From assembly GCA_018714545.1 (NCBI GenBank), contig DVNG01000069.1, positions 1-18,166 of the forward strand: DNA of 18,166 bases, given 5' to 3'. Source of the DNA: Limousia pullorum (lineage in GTDB: Bacteria; Bacillota; Clostridia; Oscillospirales; Acutalibacteraceae). The notes under the pieces were generated by a model that ran no database searches, was not told the origin of the DNA, and saw only the letters and a list, made by a program, of their open reading frames with translations. Positions within the stretch are counted from its first letter, which is position 1, and each line of letters begins with the position of its first letter. A program made the position numbers and the translations under genes. Below, piece after piece: positions 7,201 to 12,916 of the stretch.

Positions 7201-8604
7201 ATGGCTAAAAAGATAAAGATTACTGAAACCGCATTGCGTGACGCTCATCAGTCACTCATTGCTACAAGAATGACAACTGAGGAAATGCTTCCTATACTTG
7301 AGAAAATGGACAAGGTTGGTTTCTATTCTCTCGAGTGCTGGGGCGGCGCAACTTTCGACAGCTGTCTTAGATTTTTGAACGAGGACCCATGGCAGAGACT
7401 TCGTATTATAAGAGAGAAATGCCCTAACACAAAGCTTCAGATGCTTTTCCGTGGACAGAATATGCTGGGCTACCGTCACTATGCTGATGACGTTCTTGAA
7501 TATTTCGTTCAGCGTTCAGTTGCAAACGGTATCGACATCATCAGAATTTTCGACGCTCTCAACGATATTAAAAACCTCAAAACAGCTATCAAGGCTGCAA
7601 AGAAAGAGGGCGCTCATGCTCAGGTTGCAATAAGCTACACAACAGGCCCTGTATTTACAGACGAATACTATGTTGAGTACGCTAAGAGAATTGCAGACGC
7701 AGGCGCAGATTCAATCTGCATTAAGGATATGGCTGCTCTCTTGACACCATACAACACAGAGAGCCTTGTTAAGGCTATCAAGAAAGCTGTTGACCTTCCT
7801 GTTCAGCTTCACACACACTACACTTCAGGCCTTGCATCAATGTGCCTTATGAAGGGTATCGAGGCAGGTGCTGACATTGTTGATACAGCAATCAGCCCAC
7901 TTGCACTTGGAACATCACATGCTCCTACAGAGTCAATCGTTGCAGCTTTGCAGGGTACAGAGTACGACACAGGTATTGACCTTGTTGCTCTTACAGAAAT
8001 CAGAGATTACTTTATGACTCTCCGTGAGAAGTACATAAAGAGCGGACTTCTCGACCCGAAAATGCTTGCTACAGACGCAAACGCTCTTATCTATCAGGTA
8101 CCGGGCGGAATGCTTTCAAACCTTTTGAAGCAGCTTAAGGACGCAGGCAAGGAAGACAAGCTCACAGAGGTTCTCAACGAAGTTCCAAGAGTTCGTAAGG
8201 ACTCCGGTTATCCTCCTCTTGTTACACCTACATCACAGATTGTTGGTACACAGGCTGTATTCAACGTAATCATGGGTCAGCGTTACAAGATGTGCACAAA
8301 CGAGTTTAAGGACCTTGTTGCCGGCAAGTACGGTACAACTCCAATGCCTATCGACCCAGAGTTCAGAAAGAAGATTATCGGCGACATGAAGCCTGTAAAC
8401 TGCCGTCCGGCAGACTTGCTCAAGCCAGAGCTTGAGAAGCTCAGACAGGAGTTCCCTGCACAGTATCTTGAGCAGGAAGAGGATGTTCTTTCCTACGCTC
8501 AGTTCCCGAAGGTATCTCTTGATTTCTTCGAGAAGAGAAGAAACGCTAAAGTTGGCATCAACTCCGACGTAGCAGACATGGAAAACAAAGTTCATCCCGT
8601 TTGA
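7201..8604 (+). CDS. oadA: Oxaloacetate decarboxylase alpha / transcarboxylase 5S-type subunit
   Basis: A TIM-barrel carboxyltransferase that moves CO2 between pyruvate/oxaloacetate and biotin, of the OadA, transcarboxylase-5S and PycB family. Visible family motifs are ETALRDAHQS at the N-terminus, GFYSLECWGGATFD (about 40-53), MLFRGQNMLGYRHYADDVL, IRIFDALND (about 114-122), SICIKDMAALLTPY with the predicted carbamylated Lys175, and LHTHYTSG with His204/His206. Asp14, Lys175 and both His are the metal ligands in this family. It has 467 residues and no C-terminal biotin domain, since the carrier is the separate upstream gene, so it resembles 5S or PycB more than a full OadA (about 590). The start ATG follows AAGGATGAT. 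No OadB or biotin carboxylase gene follows; the operon ends in a terminator about 270 nt downstream. Confidence 0.92.
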   Translation: MAKKIKITETALRDAHQSLIATRMTTEEMLPILEKMDKVGFYSLECWGGATFDSCLRFLNEDPWQRLRIIREKCPNTKLQMLFRGQNMLGYRHYADDVLEYFVQRSVANGIDIIRIFDALNDIKNLKTAIKAAKKEGAHAQVAISYTTGPVFTDEYYVEYAKRIADAGADSICIKDMAALLTPYNTESLVKAIKKAVDLPVQLHTHYTSGLASMCLMKGIEAGADIVDTAISPLALGTSHAPTESIVAALQGTEYDTGIDLVALTEIRDYFMTLREKYIKSGLLDPKMLATDANALIYQVPGGMLSNLLKQLKDAGKEDKLTEVLNEVPRVRKDSGYPPLVTPTSQIVGTQAVFNVIMGQRYKMCTNEFKDLVAGKYGTTPMPIDPEFRKKIIGDMKPVNCRPADLLKPELEKLRQEFPAQYLEQEEDVLSYAQFPKVSLDFFEKRRNAKVGINSDVADMENKVHPV

Positions 8605-8613
8605 TTTTTATAT

Positions 8614-8667
8614 CCGACCTGCAAGGGTTAGCTATGGAAATTAACGACTGCACAGGTCGGGCGAGAC
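8614..8667 (+). ncRNA. Tandem structured element, copy 1
   Basis: A 54-nt stem-loop in the 3' untranslated region of the operon. The outer stem CCGACCTG (8614-8621) pairs with CAGGTCGG (8653-8660), a perfect 8 bp. Inside, after 5 nt, GTTA pairs with TAAC across an 11-nt loop. The tail GCGAGAC (8661-8667) follows the outer stem directly. The same architecture recurs twice downstream. Function unknown. Confidence 0.7.
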
Positions 8668-8680
8668 CTTTGTTTGAGCT

Positions 8681-8734
8681 CTGACGTTTATGACTTAATA
8701 TTATGGGTTAATGTTATTTCACGGTGGGCGAGAC
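8681..8734 (+). ncRNA. Tandem structured element, copy 2 (degenerate)
   Basis: Same register as copies 1 and 3, with the tail GCGAGAC at 8728-8734. The outer arms CTGACGTT (8681-8688) and CACGGTGG (8720-8727) pair at six of eight positions with wobbles. The inner stem is CTTA/TAAT with three of four pairs. It begins 14 nt after the end of copy 1. The tail is better conserved than the stem. Confidence 0.55.
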
Positions 8735-8749
8735 ATTTCTATTTTATTT

Positions 8750-8803
8750 CCGCCTTGCAAAGCTTCCTTTAGAAAATGAAGTTCGTTTCAAGGCGGGCGA
8801 GAC
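8750..8803 (+). ncRNA. Tandem structured element, copy 3
   Basis: The outer stem CCGCCTTG (8750-8757) pairs with CAAGGCGG (8789-8796), a perfect 8 bp; the inner stem CTTC/GAAG spans an 11-nt loop. The tail GCGAGAC is at 8797-8803. Compared with copy 1, pairs 4 and 6 of the outer stem and pairs 1 and 4 of the inner stem changed on both sides, so pairing is kept while the bases differ. Confidence 0.7.
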
Positions 8804-8808
8804 GATTT

Positions 8809-8849
8809 GTTAAACGACTTAGAATGGCTCGCTTACAATTGGGTTTAAC
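8809..8849 (+). other. Hairpin after the tandem elements
   Basis: GTTAAAC (8809-8815) and GTTTAAC (8843-8849) are perfect reverse complements around a 27-nt loop. The loop holds CTCGC (8828-8832), the reverse complement of GCGAG in the conserved tail of the preceding elements. It lacks the GCGAGAC tail and the 31-nt loop, so it is not a fourth copy. Confidence 0.5.
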
Positions 8850-8872
8850 TTTTATCTGAATAAAAAATTATT

Positions 8873-8905
8873 AAGGCTGTGGTTTTATTGACCACAGCCT
8901 TTTTT
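8873..8905. terminator. Intrinsic terminator, shared by convergent genes
   Basis: AAGGCTGTGGT (8873-8883) pairs with ACCACAGCCTT (8891-8901) across a 7-nt loop and is followed by a T-run to 8905. It ends the carboxyltransferase operon. On the other strand it lies right after the ribbon-helix-helix gene, with a weaker T-rich tail, and may work both ways. Confidence 0.9.
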
Positions 8906-9105
8906 CATGGGTTATTATCATCCGGTTCGTCTACAAATTCCAGATTTTCAAAAGCGTAACGCAGGGACATATTTATTAGTTCGTTTCGTGAACGGTTGCT
9001 TTTTAATGACAGTTCGTCCAGTTTATCACTGATTTCGCTGTCTATTCTTATTGTCATAGTAACTGAGCGTGTCTTTTTGGGCTTTATAATAAATTTGTCT
9101 TTCAT
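8905..9105 (-). CDS. Ribbon-helix-helix (CopG/MetJ-type) DNA-binding protein
   Basis: A 66-residue protein with a basic N-terminus, the beta strand RSVTMTIRIDSEISDKLDELS and two helices (SRNELINMSLRYAFENL), the typical ribbon-helix-helix fold of small dimeric repressors and antitoxins. The acidic tail DEPDDNNP is not part of the fold. The ribosome site AGAGGTGATG is well placed before the ATG at 9105. No toxin-like partner gene is adjacent on the same strand, so it may be a plain repressor. An inverted repeat 24 bp before its start codon is a likely autoregulatory operator. Its target is unknown; the divergent membrane gene at 9311 is the nearest candidate. Confidence 0.8.
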   Translation of the reverse strand: MKDKFIIKPKKTRSVTMTIRIDSEISDKLDELSLKSNRSRNELINMSLRYAFENLEFVDEPDDNNP

Positions 9106-9128
9106 ATATTCATCACCTCTGTTTATAG

Positions 9129-9149
9129 TATAGATTTTTTTAATCTATA
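9129..9149. promoter_or_regulatory. Inverted repeat, possible operator of the RHH gene
   Basis: TATAGATT (9129-9136) and AATCTATA (9142-9149) are a perfect 8-bp inverted repeat with a 5-nt T-spacer. It lies between the start codon of the RHH gene and the divergent gene. Ribbon-helix-helix dimers commonly bind such repeats near their own start, which makes autoregulation a reasonable inference. Confidence 0.5.
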
Positions 9150-9213
9150 ATAATAGAACACATTTTGTATTATAAATTTAATTATAAAAAATATATTTGC
9201 AAATAAAAATAAA

Positions 9214-9250
9214 TGCAATTTATAATTATATGTGATATAATGAAATTGCA
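9214..9250 (+). promoter_or_regulatory. Extended -10 promoter framed by an inverted repeat
   Basis: TGATATAAT (9233-9241) is an extended -10 box for the downstream membrane gene. A second possible pair is TTGCAA (9197-9202) with TATAAT (9221-9226) at 18 nt. TGCAATTT (9214-9221) and AAATTGCA (9243-9250) form a perfect 8-bp inverted repeat that brackets the -10 region, as expected of an operator. Confidence 0.55.
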
Positions 9251-9310
9251 GTAATAAAAAGGACATTTTCTAATTGCTGTTAAAAAAATAAGAGACAGGA
9301 GGGAAAAGCT

Positions 9311-9586
9311 ATGGAGAATAAGGTGGCAAGTGCTTTTAAGATAGTTGCGGTACTTATATTTATTGTAGGTGTACTGTGGGCTATAGTAGGTTTAGCCAAC
9401 CAAGATCCATTTTGGTATTATGTATTCTTTACCGCATTGTTTTTAGGTTTGTTAAACTATGGAATAGGCGAAGGATTGCAGCTTTTAACTGATATCAAAA
9501 TGGAACTTATAAATAAGAATAAAGTTAAAAGTGATACGCCCAGTGAAAGTTTAGTTGATAGATTTGCAAAAGGCGGAAAGCTGTAA
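9311..9586 (+). CDS. Small membrane protein, two predicted membrane segments
   Basis: A 91-residue protein not recognised by family. It has two hydrophobic segments, about residues 9-27 (FKIVAVLIFIVGVLWAIVG) and about 36-51 (WYYVFFTALFLGLLNYG), joined by a short loop. A polar, Lys-rich tail (SDTPSESLVDRFAKGGKL) is probably cytoplasmic. The ribosome site GGAGGG (9298-9303) fits the ATG at 9311. It is a single-gene unit with its own promoter region and terminator. Base composition is more AT-rich than the carboxylase operon, as expected of an accessory gene. Confidence 0.75.
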   Translation: MENKVASAFKIVAVLIFIVGVLWAIVGLANQDPFWYYVFFTALFLGLLNYGIGEGLQLLTDIKMELINKNKVKSDTPSESLVDRFAKGGKL

Positions 9587-9594
9587 AAAAGGCA

Positions 9595-9627
9595 AAAAAA
9601 TCCTCGGGAATTTCCCGGGGATTTTTT
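9595..9627 (+). terminator. Intrinsic terminator after the small membrane gene
   Basis: A 15-bp stem including one G-T wobble joins 9595-9609 and 9613-9627. Its core is TCCTCGGGA/TCCCGGGGA, with a 3-nt loop and a run of six T. The A-run on the left makes it nearly symmetric, so it could also act on the minus strand. Confidence 0.9.
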
Positions 9628-9639
9628 CTGTGAAAAATG

Positions 9640-9669
9640 TTGCTTTTTTTATAGAAATGGTTGTATAAT
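9640..9669 (+). promoter_or_regulatory. Predicted promoter of the zinc-ribbon membrane gene
   Basis: TTGCTT (9640-9645), an 18-nt spacer and a perfect TATAAT (9664-9669), 28 nt before the start codon and just after the preceding terminator. Confidence 0.65.
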
Positions 9670-9696
9670 AGATTTCAAATACAGAGGTGAGAGTTT

Positions 9697-9987
9697 ATGA
9701 AGATAAATATTAAAAACATAAGATACATTTCAATTATTTTAATCTTAGCTTATGCATATTTCTTTATTACATTCTTTATGCAATACGGCGACTTTTCTAA
9801 GCTTATTCCTACATTGGTGTTTTTGGGTGTAACCCTTGTGTTTGGCGCACTGTTTTTATTTATGCATCTGCGTTATCGCTGTCCTCATTGTAACAAGCCT
9901 TTGAAATCTATGCTCTATCACAGACCTGATATTTGCAGTCACTGTTCAAAGGAGATTGACTGGGAGAAAATCGACAAGGAGCTTTAA
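9697..9987 (+). CDS. Small membrane protein with a C-terminal zinc ribbon
   Basis: A 96-residue protein, family not recognised. Two membrane segments are visible at about residues 10-28 (ISIILILAYAYFFITFFM) and 37-57 (IPTLVFLGVTLVFGALFLF). Behind them is a Cys4 zinc ribbon: CPHC (about 63-66) and CSHC (about 81-84), 14 residues apart. Such treble-clef or ribbon tails often bind protein or nucleic acid, but here no function can be assigned. The ribosome site AGAGGTGAG suits the ATG at 9697. It is monocistronic, with its own promoter and terminator. Confidence 0.75.
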   Translation: MKINIKNIRYISIILILAYAYFFITFFMQYGDFSKLIPTLVFLGVTLVFGALFLFMHLRYRCPHCNKPLKSMLYHRPDICSHCSKEIDWEKIDKEL

Positions 9988-9994
9988 TAAAAAT

Positions 9995-10037
9995 AAAGTC
10001 ACCGGTTGCGCCTTTTGGGTTTAGTCGGTGACTTTTT
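9995..10037. terminator. Bidirectional intrinsic terminator
   Basis: AAAGTCACCG (9995-10004) pairs perfectly with CGGTGACTTT (10026-10035), and a T-run follows on both strands. It ends the gene at 9697 (+) and the convergent gene at 10043 (-). Confidence 0.85.
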
Positions 10038-10042
10038 GTTTA

Positions 10043-10369
10043 TCAGAGTATTTCACGGAGCTTATCAAGAAAAGCTTCCTCGCCCACGGTATTTATCTTA
10101 AAAAACATGGCTTGGCTTCCGCCGGCGGTGATTGCCGAAAGATGTATAGGGCCGTTTCCGTTTTGAAAGAGAGTGACGGAAAGGCTTACACGGTTGCCTC
10201 CGAATGCGCTATAGCGTTCAAAAATCCTGACACTGCACCTTGCATCTCCATCTACAAAATCACTTGTGTCCTCAAGGGAGGCTGAACTGCTTCCGGAAAG
10301 AATTTCTGCCTCAATTCTTCCGATAATTCTGTTAAAATCATCATAGAGCATTTTTTCAAGCTTTGCCAT
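10043..10369 (-). CDS. DUF6054-like protein of unknown function
   Basis: A 108-residue soluble protein. Its sequence MAKLEKMLYDDFNRIIGRIEAEILSG... then SASLEDTSDFVDGD, RIFERYSAFGGNRVSLSVTLFQ and SAITAGGSQAMFFKIN fits a small Firmicutes family I believe is DUF6054. The family name is from memory. It is an alpha-beta protein with conserved aromatic and Gly-rich stretches and no catalytic motif I can name. AAGGAG stands 11 nt before the ATG at 10369. It shares a divergent promoter region with kptA. Confidence 0.8.
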   Translation of the reverse strand: MAKLEKMLYDDFNRIIGRIEAEILSGSSSASLEDTSDFVDGDARCSVRIFERYSAFGGNRVSLSVTLFQNGNGPIHLSAITAGGSQAMFFKINTVGEEAFLDKLREIL

Positions 10370-10399
10370 TACCGCTCATCTCCTTGGCTTTTTATTTTT

Positions 10400-10427
10400 A
10401 GTATATCATATAATATAACCGTGTCAA
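10400..10427 (-). promoter_or_regulatory. Promoter of the DUF6054-like gene
   Basis: On the minus strand TTGACA (10422-10427) and TATACT (10400-10405) are separated by 16 nt, with an extended TGA just before the -10. A plus-strand TATAAT (10409-10414) overlaps it and could serve kptA, so the two promoters may exclude each other. Confidence 0.7.
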
Positions 10428-10453
10428 TGTATTTTTTATAGGAAGTGATAAAA

Positions 10454-10990
10454 ATGAATGATATTAAAATAGGAAAATATATATGCCTTATTTTAAGGCA
10501 CAAGCCCGAAATAATCGGGATTGAACTTGATAAAAACGGCTGGGCGAATATAGATGAACTTATCAACGGAGTAAAAAAGAAATACCCTGATTTCAACAGG
10601 GAAAAGCTTGAATACATAGTAAAAACGGACAACAAGCAGAGATATTCTTTAAGCGATGACAAGAGCAAAATAAGAGCAAGACAGGGACATTCCATTGACG
10701 TTGATGTGGAGCTTAAAGAGCTTACTCCGCCGGAGCTTCTGTATCACGGAACGGCGGAAAGATTTTTAGAGTCGATTATGAAAGAGGGACTTGTTCCTAA
10801 ATCACGGCTTTATGTTCATCTTTCAAAGGACGTGGAAACCGCAGAGAAGGTTGGAAAACGCCACGGAAAGCCGGCTGTTTTGAAAATTGAAACAGGGAAA
10901 ATGGCTGAGGATGGTTTTAAATTTTATCTGTCGGAAAACGGTGTATGGCTTACAAAAGCTGTTCCGCCAAAGTATTTAAGTTTAATATAG
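10454..10990 (+). CDS. kptA: RNA 2'-phosphotransferase, KptA/Tpt1 family
   Basis: Transfers a 2'-phosphate from RNA to NAD+. In eukaryotes this is the last step of tRNA splicing; the bacterial role is not settled. From the ATG at 10454 it has 178 residues, a normal length. The N-terminal winged-helix lobe carries GKYICLILRHKPE with the conserved Arg15-His16, and LDKNGWANIDELI. The ADP-ribosyltransferase-like lobe has LLYHGTAERFLESIMKEGL (about 96-114) and YVHLSKDVETAEKVGKRHG (about 120-138). An earlier GTG at 10445 would add three residues, but AGGAAGTG (about 10440-10447) is best spaced for the ATG. It appears to be monocistronic; no RNA ligase or repair gene is next to it. Confidence 0.92.
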   Translation: MNDIKIGKYICLILRHKPEIIGIELDKNGWANIDELINGVKKKYPDFNREKLEYIVKTDNKQRYSLSDDKSKIRARQGHSIDVDVELKELTPPELLYHGTAERFLESIMKEGLVPKSRLYVHLSKDVETAEKVGKRHGKPAVLKIETGKMAEDGFKFYLSENGVWLTKAVPPKYLSLI

Positions 10991-10997
10991 TAAAAAT

Positions 10998-11028
10998 CCC
11001 CGCACTTGCAGTTATTGCAGGTGCGGGG
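10998..11028 (-). terminator. Terminator of the acn-icd-rex operon
   Basis: A 13-bp stem joins 10998-11010 and 11016-11028 (CCCCGCACTTGCA with TGCAGGTGCGGGG), with one wobble and a 5-nt loop. On the minus strand ATTTTT follows, so it best serves rex. On the plus strand, after kptA, the tail is only moderately T-rich. Confidence 0.8.
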
Positions 11029-11041
11029 TTATGTTTATAAA

Positions 11042-11686
11042 TCAATTTTCTTTTTGGCTGTCGTTTATTCTGTAACAGAGAGTCATAAGACTGTCGCTCA
11101 TGTGCACGTTTTCAACCACTGTGTCGGGGTAAACCTTTGCTATGTCATAATGGCTGAAATTCCAGAAATTGCGGATGCCCAGCTCGTAAAGCTTATCAAT
11201 GACGTTTTCAACGCTGTTTTTTGGAATACAGAGGAAAACCGCATCGGTTTTGTTTTGACGGCAGTAATCGTAAATTTCATTGTCATTTCTGATTATTATG
11301 CCGCCCAGCTCTGTTCCGATTTTTTCAGGGTCACGGTCAAATATAGCTGTAAGCTGAAATCCTCTTTCGCTGAAGTTTATGTGGCGTGCCACGGCTTTGC
11401 CCAGATTTCCGGCGCCCAGCAACACCGCTTGATAGTTGTTGTTGAGCCCCAGAATATTCTCAATTTCATTTTTTAAATCTTCCACACAATATCCGTATCC
11501 CTGATGACCGAAACCGCCGAAGCAGTTTAAATCCTGTCTTACCTGGGAAGCGGTCACATTCATTATTGACGCAAGATTTGTGGAGGAGATTTTTAAGACT
11601 CCCTCAGAGTGCAGTTCTGTCAAAAAGCGATAGTATCTTGGCAGACGCCTGATTACGGACATGGAAATCCCGTTGCTTTTTGCCAT
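11042..11686 (-). CDS. rex: Redox-sensing transcriptional repressor Rex
   Basis: Rex senses the NADH/NAD+ ratio and represses fermentation and energy genes when NADH is low. It has 214 residues. The N-terminal winged helix includes VIRRLPRYYRFLTEL and the recognition region TASQVRQDLNCFGGFGHQGYGY (about 45-66). The Rossmann fold follows with GAGNLGKA (91-98) and then FDRDPEKIG. The C-terminal helix swaps between subunits in the family. The ribosome site AGAGGTGG is close to the ATG. It lies 17 nt after icd as the last gene of the acn-icd-rex operon, an arrangement that ties it to the oxidative branch of the TCA cycle. Confidence 0.95.
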   Translation of the reverse strand: MAKSNGISMSVIRRLPRYYRFLTELHSEGVLKISSTNLASIMNVTASQVRQDLNCFGGFGHQGYGYCVEDLKNEIENILGLNNNYQAVLLGAGNLGKAVARHINFSERGFQLTAIFDRDPEKIGTELGGIIIRNDNEIYDYCRQNKTDAVFLCIPKNSVENVIDKLYELGIRNFWNFSHYDIAKVYPDTVVENVHMSDSLMTLCYRINDSQKEN

Positions 11687-11703
11687 TTTACCACCTCTTT
11701 TGA

Positions 11704-12915
11704 TTAAAGCATTGCTTTAAGTCTGCTGCCAACCTCTTCAAGGAACTCTCTTGTGTTTACTTTCTTCTTGTTCTCAAGAGTTGAAAGGAGATAGAGGTCG
11801 CCTGTCATTACGCCGTCCTCGATTGTGTCGATTGTAGCCTTTTCAAGCTTGTCTGCAAATGCTGAAAGCTCAGGAATGTTGTCAAGCTCGCCTCTTTTTC
11901 TCAATGCGCCTGACCATGCAAAGATGGTTGCAACTGAGTTTGTGGAGGTTTCCTCACCCTTGAGGTGCTTGTAATAGTGACGCTGTACTGTGCCGTGTGC
12001 AGCTTCGTACTCGTAAATTCCGTCAGGAGAAACAAGAACGCTTGTCATCATTGCAAGTGAGCCGAAAGCTGTTGCAATCATGTCGCTCATAACGTCGCCG
12101 TCGTAGTTCTTGCATGCCCAGATGTAGCCGCCTTCGCTTCTGATAACTCTTGCAACTGCGTCGTCGATAAGGGTGTAGAAATATTCGATGCCTGCGGCTT
12201 CAAATTTCTCTTTGTATTCGTTGTCATAGATTTCCTGGAAAATATCCTTGAATCTGTGGTCGTATTTCTTGCTGATTGTATCCTTTGTTGCAAACCAGAT
12301 ATCCTGCTTCTGGTCAAGTGCAAAGTTGAAGCATGCTCTTGCGAAGGAACCAATGCTCTTGTCAAGGTTGTGGATACCCTGGATTATGCCGTTTGAATCC
12401 TTAAATTCATGGATGAGAGATTTTTCAACTGTGCCGTCAGGCTTTGTAACGCAAAGCTCTGCCTTTGAACCCTGCTCAACAACCATTTCTGTGTTCTTGT
12501 AAACGTCGCCGTATGCATGTCTTGCAATGCAGATTGGCTTTTTCCATGTTGGAATGTATGGGGTGATACCCTTAACGAGAATAGGAGTTCTGAAAACTGT
12601 ACCGTCCAGAATTGCTCTGATTGTGCCATTAGGTGACTTCCACATCTCTTTCAGGTTGTATTCAGGCATTCTTGCAGCGTTTGGTGTGATTGTAGCGCAC
12701 TTAACTGCAACGCCGTATTTCTTTGTAGCCTCTGCACTGTCAAAGGTTACTTTATCGTCTGTCTCGTTTCTGTGAACAAGACCCAAATCATAATACTCTG
12801 TTTTAAGGTCGATAAAAGGTGTCAAAAGTATGTCCTTTATCATTTGCCAGATAACTCTGGTCATTTCGTCGCCGTCCATCTCCACAAGGGGAGTGGTCAT
12901 TCTGATTTTTTCCAT
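11704..12915 (-). CDS. icd: NADP-dependent isocitrate dehydrogenase (IDH1/2-like)
   Basis: Converts isocitrate and NADP+ to 2-oxoglutarate, CO2 and NADPH. The 403-residue sequence is the homodimeric type close to eukaryotic IDH1/IDH2 rather than the E. coli type. It shows VEMDGDEMTRVIW near the start, KCATITPNAARMPEYNLKEMWKSPNGTIR with the substrate loop (about 72-100), ARHAYGD with the conserved Arg132, IYEYEAAHGTVQRHYYK with the RH pair that favours NADP+, and ETSTNSVATIFAW. The substrate loop has TITPNAAR where human IDH1 has TITPDEKR, a normal variation. It starts 1 nt after the acn stop, with AAGGAGAA inside the end of acn, so translation is probably coupled. The product 2-oxoglutarate feeds glutamate synthesis. 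Confidence 0.96.
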   Translation of the reverse strand: MEKIRMTTPLVEMDGDEMTRVIWQMIKDILLTPFIDLKTEYYDLGLVHRNETDDKVTFDSAEATKKYGVAVKCATITPNAARMPEYNLKEMWKSPNGTIRAILDGTVFRTPILVKGITPYIPTWKKPICIARHAYGDVYKNTEMVVEQGSKAELCVTKPDGTVEKSLIHEFKDSNGIIQGIHNLDKSIGSFARACFNFALDQKQDIWFATKDTISKKYDHRFKDIFQEIYDNEYKEKFEAAGIEYFYTLIDDAVARVIRSEGGYIWACKNYDGDVMSDMIATAFGSLAMMTSVLVSPDGIYEYEAAHGTVQRHYYKHLKGEETSTNSVATIFAWSGALRKRGELDNIPELSAFADKLEKATIDTIEDGVMTGDLYLLSTLENKKKVNTREFLEEVGSRLKAML

Positions 12916-12916
12916 G

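Noticed and set aside
8614..8803. CRISPR array
   Set aside because: The three units share structure and a 7-nt tail, not sequence. There are no identical direct repeats and no cas genes.
8659..8803. Three consecutive terminators
   Set aside because: The stems are followed by GCGAGAC and not directly by a T-run; only the stem at 8873-8901 has terminator form.
8809..8849. Integron attC-like site (GTTAAAC ... GTTTAAC)
   Set aside because: The two heptamers match attC core consensus in the wrong order, and no integrase gene or cassette array is present.
10028..10285. 85-codon plus-strand frame
   Set aside because: It runs antisense to the DUF6054-like gene, overlaps the terminator and lacks a ribosome site.
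10445..10453. GTG start for kptA
   Set aside because: It lies inside the ribosome binding sequence; the ATG at 10454 has correct spacing.
11006..11476. 156-codon plus-strand frame
   Set aside because: It is antisense to rex, which is unmistakable, and it begins inside the terminator hairpin.
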